The translations under genes and the position numbers were made by a program. The notes under the pieces were generated by a model. The model was not told where the DNA came from, ran no database searches, and saw only the letters and a list, made by a program, of their open reading frames with translations. DNA of 21,197 nucleotides from Pelomyxa schiedti (lineage: Eukaryota > Evosea > Pelobiontida > Pelomyxidae): the NCBI GenBank assembly GCA_020536535.1, contig JAHLWZ010001076.1, forward strand, positions 1 through 21,197, written 5' to 3'. Of this stretch, positions 1 to 9,549 are shown one piece after another; positions within the stretch are counted from its first letter, which is position 1, and each line of letters starts with the position of its first letter.

Positions 1-1
1 T

Positions 2-521
2 CCACAGGCCGTCAACCTGCGCACATCCGGCGACCTTCACACAACGTGCCTGCTTGAAGCTGTTTGGAGAAAAAAAGAAGTGTTGGCAATGAGGCTTCTT
101 TCACTTGGTGCTGATCCCAATGTTGCGGGAAACCTTCCCAGCACCCTGAAGGATGGCCTTGATCTTCCAAAGAGAGCCTTGACTCCAATTGTTGTTGCAG
201 TTGTGACTGAACAAAAGAATTTGGTGGAAGAAATGGCACGGCGCGATGGTGTGTTGCCTCCTGAGTTCTTCCAGGTATGGGCCAGAGGGGATCCCATGTT
301 TTCAATCAAGACTTTCCTTGATGGTTTCTTCCCCCTCCATTTTTTTTTCCCCATTAATTCGTCCTTCAGGAACCTGGGAAAAGCATGTGAAGGCAAAGGA
401 AGACTATGATGAGGCATTGCCTCCCAAAGACGAGCACTGGGAGTTGCAAGGTTCAATGTCATTTGCCAAAGACAGACTGAGCACCACTGATATACCGTAT
501 TTCTGTGTCTTCTCTTTTTGA
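2..521 (+). CDS. Ankyrin-repeat protein, 3' part (left copy, partial)
   Basis: The gene is cut by the window edge, so its start is unseen. Exon 2-323 encodes at least one ankyrin repeat, recognisable by the LLSLGADPN hallmark, followed by a conserved stretch with VWARGD. The intron is 324-369; its GTTTCT donor and TTCAG acceptor are conserved in the right-hand copy, and joining in phase 1 gives a tail containing EHWELQG. The stop is at 519-521. The alternative of splicing at GTATGG after 273 is rejected, because the WARGD segment stays conserved at protein level in both copies and that junction leads into stops. Ankyrin repeats bind proteins; no catalytic domain is visible. The tail after SFAKD is longer than in the right copy and looks read-through-like. 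Confidence 0.75.
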
Positions 522-591
522 TCAACATATAGTGATTAACTCAAAGCGAAAAAACAAACAACAAAGGATTGATTCAACAATAACGTCTCTG

Positions 592-1198
592 ATGGTTCGG
601 TATAACGTTGAAATTAACGGCGTGCTGGAGTATCTTGATGTTCGAACTCTTGGAAGAATACAACAGACTTCAAAGTTTTGGTGATTTTGACCTGCTATCT
701 CTCAAATCCTTTCCGACCCTAAAAAAAAACCCAGGTATCACGTTGGCCGTTCGAATTCTCTGTGGAAGGTGTGTGCCACGTTCTTTTAATTTTTTCCCTC
801 CTCTGAATGTGCAAAAACCTGTGGGGGATTGACAAGTCTGTCTTGCTGAACACAAGCAGAGAATGGAAGGAGAAAGTTAAGTTCCGATTCCATGTCACGG
901 CTCAAATCTTGGAGCAGGATGAAACAACAAAGGTCTCTGATATCCTCCTTTTTTTGAATTTTTTTTCCCTCTGGCATCCAACTGACTCTTTTCACACAAA
1001 GTGGAAGCATGTTGGGTTCTTCTGGTTGTCGAATAACTGGTGCGAGAGATGTCATCAATTTTACCAGAACTGTGAGGGACTCAAGTGTGTGGTCTGGCCT
1101 GACAAGCACCATCACCATGCAAAGAGGCCATATCATCAACCTCGGGCTGACCACCCTCAACTTTCAAAAGTTGTCTCTGTGTTCAATTCCATTCCTTG
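592..1198 (+). pseudogene. F-box / Cys-His protein gene, left copy, degraded
   Basis: Exon 592-680 starts with ATG and encodes an F-box-like helix pair (VLEYLDVRTLGRIQQTSKFW). It ends at a GTGATT donor matching the right copy's GTAAAT. The next acceptor used on the right (..TGTAG, GATCC) is missing here, because the AG has become AA. About 30 extra bases sit near 770-800, and a TGA lies in frame at 804-806. Downstream the frame is open again: 807-933, an intron 934-1001 (GTCTCT..CAAAG), then an exon to the stop near 1198. That last exon encodes FFWLSNNWCERCHQFY and a His-rich stretch. F-box proteins are substrate adaptors of SCF ubiquitin ligases. The C-terminal module resembles a small zinc-binding unit that I cannot name. 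It is either a pseudogene or carries sequencing errors. Confidence 0.6.
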
Positions 1199-1203
1199 AC
1201 ATG

Positions 1204-1496
1204 GGAGCGCGCTCATGATGGTTGATGGTTCCTATGTCTTCCATTGGTAATCCTTTCTGCCAAGCCATAATAGACCAATAGTAAAATTTCTGAAATGAGC
1301 TCCTGAGAAAAAAACACGAAATTTGATTGTCTTCTCTTGACTTGGGAATTGAACAGGAAGCAAGATTGTTTTTAAAAACTACGAGTGCACCTTGCTACGG
1401 AGTTGCCAGGCCTTCTGAAGTCTAATTTTATTTTCCAGATCCAAAGAAAAACCTGCACAAACTTTAGAAGACGTTTCTTCTAAAAGTACAAAAAAA
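1204..1496 (+). promoter_or_regulatory. Upstream region of the P2X gene
   Basis: Non-coding stretch between the left arm and the P2X start codon. A pyrimidine-rich acceptor-like site (TTTTATTTTCCAG, ending at 1438) could close a 5' UTR intron. The start codon at 1497 follows a run of eight A. No TATA box or other named element can be supported. Confidence 0.35.
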
Positions 1497-4308
1497 ATGG
1501 CCGACGCAGGAGACGGCTACACCGCCATGACAGACGACGGCGACAACAGCACATTCAGACACCGACCAGCAGTGAGCACGGACCTGGACTACACCCTCGA
1601 GGGCGCCGGGGAGTCCCCGAGCGCAGGAGGAGACCAGTCGTCTATGATGATGATGAGCGCGATGATGGCGGAGGCAGGAGGGGGCTCGGGGGCGGGGGCG
1701 GGGGTGGGGGTCGGGGAGAGCGAGGTGTCGCGGGTGATGAGGCGCAGGCTGGAGCCCGAGGAGGAGACGCTGTGGACCAAGGTGAAGAAGCCCGTGGTCT
1801 TGTGGTTCAAGAACGAGGAGTACAAGACCCTGCTCACTTACAGGTCCGATAAAATAGGTTGGTTGGTTGGTGGGATTGTTGGTTGATTGGCTTGGGTGTT
1901 GAGCCGGTGCCTTGATTGCGGGATTGCGGTTAGACCAGAGTGTTATTGTCACTCACTTTTTTTCTTGTATTGGCTATGGTGTATTGTGGCAAATAGATTC
2001 AAATTTAACAACCTTTTTTTTTTTTCTTTCTTTCCTACTTTTTATGTGTAGTGAGGATTAAAGACTTCAGGCTGGGCATATTAAATTATATCCTCTTGCT
2101 AACTGCAGTGGTGGTTGTGGTGTACTTTATGGTTTACGTAAATGAGGGATACAATGAATACGACAGTGCCACAGGATTATTTAAGTTGAGTTTACTGGAG
2201 GTCGAAACTTTGTTATTCCCACGTGATTTTTCTCAAGTAACAATATACCAAATCAAGCCAGATGCTGTCACTCCAGTAGATTCTCATTACTGTGACCCTT
2301 CTTGTGTTGACTTCGCAGGTTTCCTGCAATAGCTCTTCCCTCTTGCACGGTCTTACTGACTCAGGTGAGAGCAACTGCAATTGTGTCTACTGGGATCCAG
2401 TCGATCTTGTTTATCCAGTTGACCAGGAGAAAATGATTTTTATAACCACGAAAGTCATTCAGCAATCGTATCAGCAACGGCAGGATCCCTGTGACGGTAC
2501 TTGCAATTTCTTACTCTGATGCTATGCCTAAGTTGACATACAGAAGATACATGCCATACCCCTTGGACAACAGGTGTTACTGACTCTTGGTATACTGTTG
2601 ATGTTGACCAGTATCTGGTGCGTTTTACTACCTTGGGGCCCGCACTGATCTAAATGTTTTAACAAGTTGAGTATCTATCACCAAGCCGTAGCCCCATATT
2701 TTTTGCAACAAGACATCAAAGCCCATGACGGTGTTGAACCTGGAACATCGTGGCACTCCCGATATGTTCAAACGTGTTGGGATCTATTTGGCCAACTGTT
2801 GGACACGGAAGGTAAGTATGCCCAATTGCGAGTGACAGGTTAAAACCAGTGTTTTACAGGACATCCTATCTACAATTCTGTTTCTGGACAATCAGATGCA
2901 ATCCCTATTGGGTCACTCGTTGAGGTTAAGTCCTACCTGCCAGAGTTGAAACATTTTTCCCTAAGATACATAGGCTTCTGGTGAAAACTGGACAAGGGCT
3001 ATGGATTTGGGTGGTATGTTCCGAGTAATCATTGAGTATGGAGATTGCAAAGATCTTATTTGGTATGATGATGAAGGTACAATGTGGAGCACTCGTATTG
3101 ACATTCAAACATTTTTTGTAGAGACCAATAAGATATGCAATTCGGCATCGGGGGCTGTAAACTACTATCAGTACCGAGTTATTCACCTCCCTCAACAATT
3201 TTCGACGTGGCACACAATGGTGAGGTACCTTCACCTGCTTTCTGAAATTTCAGTAAAATAATTAGTGTGGACCAGCAAACTCGTGCTGTTAGAAATTCCA
3301 CAGGTTATCTTTCTCTTTGCTTGTGGAAAAGACATATTAATACATAGGGATCAATTTCATTTTCACCATAACTGGGACATTCTCCAAGTTCTCCTTTAGT
3401 TCCCTTATGACTACCCTTGTGTCTATCTACATTTTCATTAGGTAAATGTAATGGATTCAACGGCAACAACTAATGAAACACTTAGCCTTACATCCTTTGT
3501 TGTAGATTTTATTTTATTATTTGCAATGCCAGAAAGGAAGCTTTATGCCCTGGCCAAGTTCCCTAAAACCACTTAAATGAAACAATAACACTCAAAGGTA
3601 TGAGATGACTGAGAATTTTTCTCAAATGCGGAAAGATATGATGCAACAATCAAGCATTAAACAAAAAATCGATAAACTGCGTCAAGTGGCCACATACAAG
3701 AACTTGAAAGATGTCATACAACTTCTCAAAGAGATGAATGTAGACCCCTTTTACCATTTGTGAGAGCTAAGGCCAAATCTTCCGCTAGACCATTCTTCCT
3801 CCAGCTCACGTGGATCAACTTGCACTAGCTTGCATGGAAGTCTATGTTGATGATAGGGACTTTGAGGCTGCAGCACAATGTTCTATATTTATTACTGGAG
3901 ATAGTAGTAAATGTGCAGCTGAGGTTCTTACTTGCCCCAACAACTTGTCCATACATAAACCTGCCTCAGATACTTTTGAATCATCTTAAGGAGGCATACC
4001 TGTTGGCTGTTCAGTTTGACTCGATTGAAGATGTCTACAAGGTCTCACCAAACAACCGGCAGGTTCTTACCATACTCAATCCAAACACAGGTCAAAGATG
4101 AAGCCAACCGGCAAAGGAACCATGTTGTCATGTCCCTATGTGAGAAGTATCTTTCCTCCAGAGTGCACAATGTTGGGGAAGGTATTGTACAACAACATTG
4201 TTGGACACTGTGAAATTGACTTACATTTCATTAGTTTTAGAGGACACAACACCAGGTGCTGAGGAGACCCCCGGAGCCATGCCCAGTGTCAATGTATTTG
4301 GCGACTAA
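1497..4308 (+). CDS. P2X-like ATP-gated cation channel (634 aa, 17 exons)
   Basis: P2X receptors are trimeric cation channels with two membrane helices and a large Cys-rich loop; in Dictyostelium they sit on the contractile vacuole. Exons: 1497-1843, 2056-2189, 2238-2275, 2319-2496, 2544-2617, 2667-2811, 2860-2924, 2974-3076, 3122-3224, 3266-3303, 3348-3441, 3486-3557, 3598-3739, 3789-3923, 3970-4041, 4091-4181, 4235-4308; every junction keeps phase. The exon 3 donor could instead be at 2267. Residues 1-100 are low-complexity and acidic/Gly-rich. YKTLL before TM1 corresponds to the family YxTxK site, with Leu for Lys. TM1 is about 120-145 and ends in the GYNEYDS loop start. Other family marks are WDPVDLVYPVDQEK, IPIGSLVEASGENWTRAM, GINFIFTITG entering TM2 (about 409-455), and VVDFILLFAM after it. 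A helical tail of about 170 residues follows. The family call is firm; ion selectivity is unknown. Confidence 0.94.
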
Positions 4309-4429
4309 AAAACACTATGTTCTTCTCTCTTGTGAGTGATAGAAAAGAAAGTTTTGTAGCATTTAACCCTCAGGCAAAAAGGGTCTTTCTAGGGTTTTTT
4401 TTTGTACAAAACTAGGACTTCGCTTTTTT

Positions 4430-5114
4430 TCAAGCCAAGGATTTGTAGCCGTGTGGGATGTGGGGTTTGATCCAGTAAGCCCAGATAACGAGGAAGAAGA
4501 GAGAGCAAATCACTGCTATGGAAATGAGAGCTCCTCTGGTTGAGATAGGAACTCCAGCCTTGGCCTATTTGAAAGTGGAATGGATAAGTGTGAAGTGAGG
4601 AGTAAATTACTACGGACCGTTGTTTGATGAGCACAGAGTACACATTCTTCACACTCTTCGAAGTCAGGTACATGGCAGGGCTCACAGAAATATGTGTGGT
4701 TGTATGCCTGCTGTTCAATAGTACGAGGAAAACTGGCTCCGCACTAAGGAAATAAAACGTAAGAACCGGCTGTGCAAGATAGCATTGAAATTGGTACCTG
4801 AAGCGTTGCCCCCTCGGATGCTCTTTTCTATGTGATATTAGACATCATAACACAATGCGAAAGTAATTGTGTATCTAAGTAAGAGATACAGAGGGCTAAA
4901 ACACCTTGCACGCCGGGCACCAAGCGCAACCACGGCACTCGGGAACCGAACATGGAGAACAGATCTGGCCGAGATTTTCCGCGTTGTCGAGGAGGCAGTC
5001 CATGCTGCAGGGTCCTTTGGTGGGCCGGGTCAGGGTGACGAGCGTGGTCTCGCGGGACGAAGTTGCTACGATGAAGATCGCGGCAATGACTAATGCGGTG
5101 CTAAATACGATGTT
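4430..5114 (-). CDS. Small Cys-rich protein with signal-like helix and C-terminal membrane anchor
   Basis: Exons on the minus strand: 5114-4905 (upstream limit uncertain), 4743-4618, 4564-4430; the phases agree and TGA is at 4432-4430. The first exon opens with a hydrophobic stretch (VFSTALVIAAIFIVATSS) like a signal peptide. About 90 residues follow with many CxxC and CxxxxC pairs (CSPCSVPECRGCAWCPACK; then EPCHVPDFEECEECVLC). The last exon holds one strong transmembrane helix (ALISIAVICSLFFLVIWAYW) and a short tail ending KSLA. I infer a type I membrane protein with a disulfide- or metal-bound lumenal domain. No family is recognised. No ATG is in frame just upstream (TAA at 5123-5121), so a short first exon must lie within 5115-5519, probably spliced to the AG at 5116-5115. 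Its 3' end faces the P2X gene with a 121-base gap. Confidence 0.72.
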
Positions 5115-5519
5115 CTCGGCATGTTAACAGGCAGACGTCGATAGTGGTGGGCCCTTGTCCGGCTTCAAAGATCCCTTTATTACGTATTGGATTTAAATAT
5201 TTTATGATTGTGAAACTTTTCGTTGCCCTTTTCTTTTCTTCTTGACAGGCAATTTCGCAGGTGCAACTCAGAAAACGCAGAAAAAATTTCCTCTTGCGAA
5301 AGCTCCTCGGAAATTGTTCCAAGATCTTTCCAGCACCTCCCGTGCATGAGATCCATCAACACCCCCACACCCCTTCCATTCCGCTCATTCCCCCCATGTC
5401 CAGGGGTGATGATGTCCAAGGTTCATTCCATACACCCCCTCTCATACATTTACTTAGAGTTTGTTGTCTCAGAACGACGTTTCGTTGTGCCTCTGTGGGA
5501 AAATAGAAAAAAAAAACCA
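5115..5519. promoter_or_regulatory. Divergent upstream region shared by the Cys-rich protein and NDT-Nudix genes
   Basis: About 400 bases between two divergently transcribed genes. It should hold the 5' exon of the minus-strand Cys-rich gene; one candidate is the ATG-rich stretch near 5365-5395 read on the minus strand. A plus-strand polypyrimidine-AG acceptor (..CTTCTTGACAG, ending at 5249) suggests a 5' UTR intron for the downstream gene. Open frames cross it on both strands but none shows a recognisable domain. No core promoter motif can be named. Confidence 0.4.
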
Positions 5520-7102
5520 ATGCAAGTGGTGTATGCCAGGGAGGCGCTTCCACCGCAGCTCGCAAAGTCCATTTTTTTGGCAGGTCCCACACCGAGATCC
5601 AATGAAGTTGCGTCGTGGAGGCCGGAGGCAGTGCATGTGTTATCACAACTAGGTACGCTATGGCTTGGCGTTTGTTTGTTTGTTCCCATCACGATATTTG
5701 GTGAGATCTGGGGTCTCGGGGTTGTAACTTAGGTTTTTTGTTTTTTTTTAGGTTACGATGGGGTTGTGTTTGTGCCTGAGAACAGGTCTCGAGAAGCGGC
5801 TTATGATTATGTTTCCCAAGTGAGCTGGGAGGAAACGTGCTTAAATGCTGCTGGTTGGTTCCTTCTTTGCATACCTTCTCAGTTGTTTTTATGGGGTTCT
5901 CTCAATAAGATTGCATTGTATTTTGGCTGGCAAGAAATAATACTACTATGTTGGCACTTACCACCAATTCTGAGTGGGGAGTGTGGCATACCACTGGCAA
6001 AGCTGTCCTTGGCACCCCTGAGGGAGCTTTTCGGGTACTTTCATATAAAAGAGGGTGCACAACTTATATCTTCAGGTATCCTATCAAGAACACCAAGCTA
6101 GGGACCAAAATATTCCACTCTGCCACACACTTGAAGAGACTCTAAGTGCGGCAATAAAATTAATTGGTGCAGGTTCCCTCCGCGTGAAAGGGGAAGTGAG
6201 GATTCCATTGATTGTATGGAATACACCAATGTTCCAAAGTTGGTACAAATTTCAGAAAGCCAACTCAAACGAAATTTGTGATGCAAGAGTGGTTTGTCTT
6301 CCAGTAACGAGATTGCATTTTGTTGATGGTTAACCAGAGGTGGACGTTTAAAGCTAAGGAAATGGCCTTCTTTTGGGCTCTTTGGGTACGGTATTTTCAT
6401 CTTTCCAGTCTCCACTTAACGTAAAAAATATTCCCTCACATAGGTCGATATACTAATTACCTCTGAGGGTCGCCACAAAACAAATGAACTGGTCATTTCA
6501 CGGCCAGGTACATCAGAGTAGTAGGCGTGGCTAACTTTCTTGAGTAGATATTTCCATTACCGTTCTTTACTGCAAGAAGGGAGATAATATCATGTCCACA
6601 GAAGTTGTTCTTGTACGAGAGTATAGAGTCTGTGCAAGGTTGGATTTCATTGTGGATGTTTATTTTTAACATTTACTTGAAGGAACCCCGCATCTCTTGT
6701 TTGGGAACTTCCAGGTGGGTCTTCTTTTGATTGCAGTCATACACCTCTAAAAGTTGCTGTTGATGAATGTGTTGAAGAGACCGGTACATTGCTGTCCAAC
6801 ATCAGTGTTCCACTCAACCCGAAACAGGTTTTTCTGTGGAATCCAGCCGATTGGTATATCATGGGTCTCGCCAACTCATGGCCACAATGTCAACACACCA
6901 TGCACATGTTTTTAGTACTGCTCTCAATCAGACCGAGATGGACAGTATCAAACAAACAGCAACCACGACTACACATGGAGTGACCAGTGACACTGAGTGC
7001 ACCACTGTTGTTGTGACAACACTAGGCGAAGTTATGAAGGGAACTTCAGTCCATGTGGACTGGTCAACCCTGGGTGTATTGACACAAGTACTTCTTTCAT
7101 AA
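5520..7102 (+). CDS. Nucleoside 2-deoxyribosyltransferase-like / Nudix hydrolase fusion (372 aa)
   Basis: Exons: 5520-5652, 5752-5853, 5910-6034, 6076-6291, 6338-6385, 6444-6507, 6584-6638, 6683-6783, 6828-7102. Residues about 17-205 form an NDT-like fold: SIFLAGPTPR opens it, then SWRPEA, GYDGVVFVPEN, WEETCLNAADCIVFWLARN, and ALTTNSEWG, whose Glu (about 98) matches the nucleophile position of the family. A segment WTFKAKEMAFFWALW and VDILITSEGRHKTNE leads into a Nudix domain from about residue 230, with VVLVREYR, LVWELPGGSS and DECVEETGF at 275-283. The last fits the REUxEExGU half of the Nudix box with Asp for Arg; the first Glu of the box is missing. NDT enzymes cleave or exchange N-glycosidic bonds, and Nudix enzymes cleave nucleoside diphosphates linked to another group, so a nucleotide clean-up role is likely. 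The start matches the usual short lead before IFLAGPTPR; an upstream in-frame ATG at 5412 is possible. Confidence 0.93.
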
Positions 7103-7140
7103 GAACTTTCTTTTACATTTCACAAGTAAGGGTGGTTTTA

Positions 7141-9286
7141 TTACTTGATTTTGATGAAGGTGATGCCATAGTATAGGCCCGGAATGGTGAAACTGACAGC
7201 AACACCCGAGGCATCAGTCTCAAAGTAAAGCCAGTTGCCCATTCCCGCCGTCATTTCAATGAGCATGCACCCAGCAGAGGGGGATTCCTGTGCAAACAGC
7301 GTCACGTTCTATTATCATACCAAATGAATGGGATGCATGAACATACAGCATATTCTATTGCCTGGAAGGTAAGGTCCCCATAATAGACCATAAGGAAGTC
7401 ACTTGTAGATACTCCGGGAAACTTTGCATGCAGCTGGCCGTTTGTTTCCTTGACTAGAACAAAAGAGGGACTGCCTTCCATCTGGTACACCCCAGCAAAA
7501 TTATCAGGGTTAACTGCCAACTGCGGAGCTTGTTGCTTTGCAGAGATGTATGATGTGAATTCCGGCACAAAGAAGTCTGATGCAGTGACCTGATAGACTG
7601 TCTGATCAAGTTCTTTTGTGTTCTTGTTAGGGAAAAAAAAGAACCTTTCCAGTAGTTGATCGTTATTGTTGTAATATTATTGGTGGTGTTGTATAAGCAT
7701 AAACATACGGCCAGGAGCATTCATAAGTACAGCAATTCCTAGATGCAAGTCGGGGAATATTGTTACAATACAGCCATAGCCTTGAACGTCTCCGCTCTTG
7801 GTAATCAGGAGATGGTCGTCATAGTAGTAAGTCTCCCATGGCATTCCTGATTGATGCGTGGGTTGCGAATGAGAGGTTTGAAGTTGTGGGAGAGTTGTTT
7901 GTTATGTACCATAGCCACTTTTCCCTTCGGGATTCCATTGACCAGGGTGAAGCCATTCACGTATTGTGGTACCATCTAGTACTTGTCCAGAACTTGGTGA
8001 ATATGGCTCATACCAATTCAGTAAGAATTTCATAAACTTGGACATATCAGCTGTAAAAACAGTTAATTTCAAAATTAAGATTCAGGTAAAAGCGCACATG
8101 CAGTAGAGTACATCTGACCACTAGGAGAAACCCAATTCATGTTATTAATTGGTACCTCATAACCTCTCGCCATACGGGAAATCACATCCTTACAAAAGTT
8201 ACTCATTTACCGGGAGAAATTATGCATACAGAAGTGTAATCAAAGCCAGTTGAAGACATTCCAAGTGGTGATAGTATGGATTTTGAAACATAATCTTCAT
8301 AGGTCTGGCCAAAAGTTGGTTCGAGAAGTCGACCTAAACCGGTATTAATGGTTGAAGAAATTACAAAATTAATATATGTACCAATAAGTCCATAGGCAAG
8401 ATTGGAGTAGGTTGGACGAGAGCCGGGAGGAAGGATAAGTGGAATAGTTTTTAACCTGTGGAAAGACATGAAACAAAACACACGAATTGCATTGCCCACC
8501 TCTCAAGGATAGTAGCAGTGTCTTCTGTGCATTCCTCAGTAGAAGTAGGGGGCACGCAAGGGGGAGCTCGTGGTAAACCAGCAACTTGCGAGGCTGCTTG
8601 CCTATATTGATAAATTAAATGGAATAAGGAAGAGGCAGAAGGAAATACCTCCATGTTACACCGTCCCTTGTAGTTGCCCAAGGATTGGGCATGGAAAAGG
8701 ATGGTACCAGTTTAGAAATGGGATCATCCAAGGAAACAATATTTCCAAGATCACGTTGTTGTAGCATAGCCAAAACCGCAAAGAGCTTGCTAACAGAGCC
8801 GATTCTATGTAAAATTAAGCACAGTTTGTCAGGGTTTTTGTGAAGGTGTACCGGAAAATTGTATCTGGTCCTGGAGCAACTCCTTCTTGGGTAGCTCCAA
8901 AGCCTCCAAACCACAAGTCCTTGTCCTGGTACACCACCTGCATGGCAACTGCAGTGTGGTTGTAAAGAATTCTAGTTGCCTCCACCTCAGCAGCCAGAGC
9001 CTCAAACATTAGAACGAGCTCAGGGTCAGTGGCACTCACATTGTCCACTGGGAAAAGTCTCCAAGGACACCTTGAAAAAAAGAACTATTAAACGTGCTTA
9101 TGCCGACAATGAAAATACTGATTCAAACAAAGTTCACACAATTAGTGTAACACCAAATGCAACATACGTCCAGTAGTCCCCAAATAACAATGACTCAGCT
9201 GAAGTAGCTGCTCTTCCATTTGCACCAGAACAAAAACTGGTTGTCACCACCAGTACTGCAATTGTCACCAAAAACCAACCAGACAT
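7141..9286 (-). CDS. Secreted beta-lactamase-fold serine hydrolase (518 aa, 11 exons)
   Basis: Exons, minus strand: 9286-9168, 9070-8852, 8804-8649, 8601-8500, 8455-8382, 8333-8230, 8188-8098, 8050-7910, 7846-7709, 7612-7347, 7287-7141; all phases close. Residues 1-25 form a signal peptide (hydrophobic WFLVTIAVLVVTT then SFCSGA). The class C beta-lactamase/D-Ala-D-Ala peptidase-like fold follows. The SxxK nucleophile motif is in RIGSVSKLFAVL (about 115-118), the YxN motif in TYSNLAYGLIG (about 215), and a KSG triad in ITKSGDVQGYG (about 352), the KTG position. ILSPLGMSSTGFD is the usual family signature between them. A C-terminal part after about 385 resembles the beta-rich tail of LACTB-like or esterase relatives. 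All three catalytic motifs are present, so it is probably active on an ester or amide substrate; the substrate is unknown. Its 3' end lies 38 bases from the Nudix gene's stop (convergent). Confidence 0.92.
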
Positions 9287-9549
9287 TTCAAACTTTGCTT
9301 GACTCTTGTTCCCAAATGTTTATTTGTTGCTGTGTTGTTGTTTTCCTCATCGTTTCTCTTTGATCGTATAAAAGCACGAATCACACCACAAAAAAAAGCT
9401 ACCGCATGGGTGCTTTTGTTCGATACAAAAAAAACGAAGAGGAAAAAAAAAGTACAACTTTTTTTCTTTCTCCAAAAAACGACCAGATGGGTGCCTTTTT
9501 TTTTTTCCTCTACAACAAAATAAAAACGAACAGAGTCGGTCTGAGAGTC
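9287..9549. other. Spacer between hydrolase 5' end and RBR gene 3' end
   Basis: It holds the 5' flank of the hydrolase gene and the 3' flank of the RBR ligase gene, both on the minus strand. It is strongly A/T biased with long A and T runs (9388-9396, 9445-9455, 9497-9507). The Lys- and Phe-rich open frames here come from those runs. Nothing else is seen. Confidence 0.5.

Larger units (their letters stand above)
1..1203 (+). repeat. Left arm of a long inverted repeat
   Basis: This segment matches the reverse complement of 20076-21197 along its length, with substitutions and small indels. Both arms carry the same order: ankyrin-gene exons, then an F-box exon, then a Cys/His-rich exon. One stretch of 45 bases (1119-1163 against 20112-20156) is identical on opposite strands. 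Similarity fades just after the last stop near 1200 and runs off the window at the outer edge, so the full repeat is longer than what is seen. It covers exons, introns and the spacer between the two genes, which points to DNA-level duplication rather than retrocopying. Confidence 0.9.

Noticed and set aside
3486-3566. P2X stop at 3566 after an alternative acceptor at 3515
   Set aside because: The acceptor at 3485 gives VVDFILLFAM, the conserved stretch after TM2, and continues in phase into five more exons; the alternative gives a premature stop.
5223-5519. Upstream extension of the NDT-Nudix frame by about 100 codons
   Set aside because: It contains a likely 5' UTR acceptor and no family similarity; the family starts a few residues before the IFLAGPTPR motif, which fits ATG 5520.
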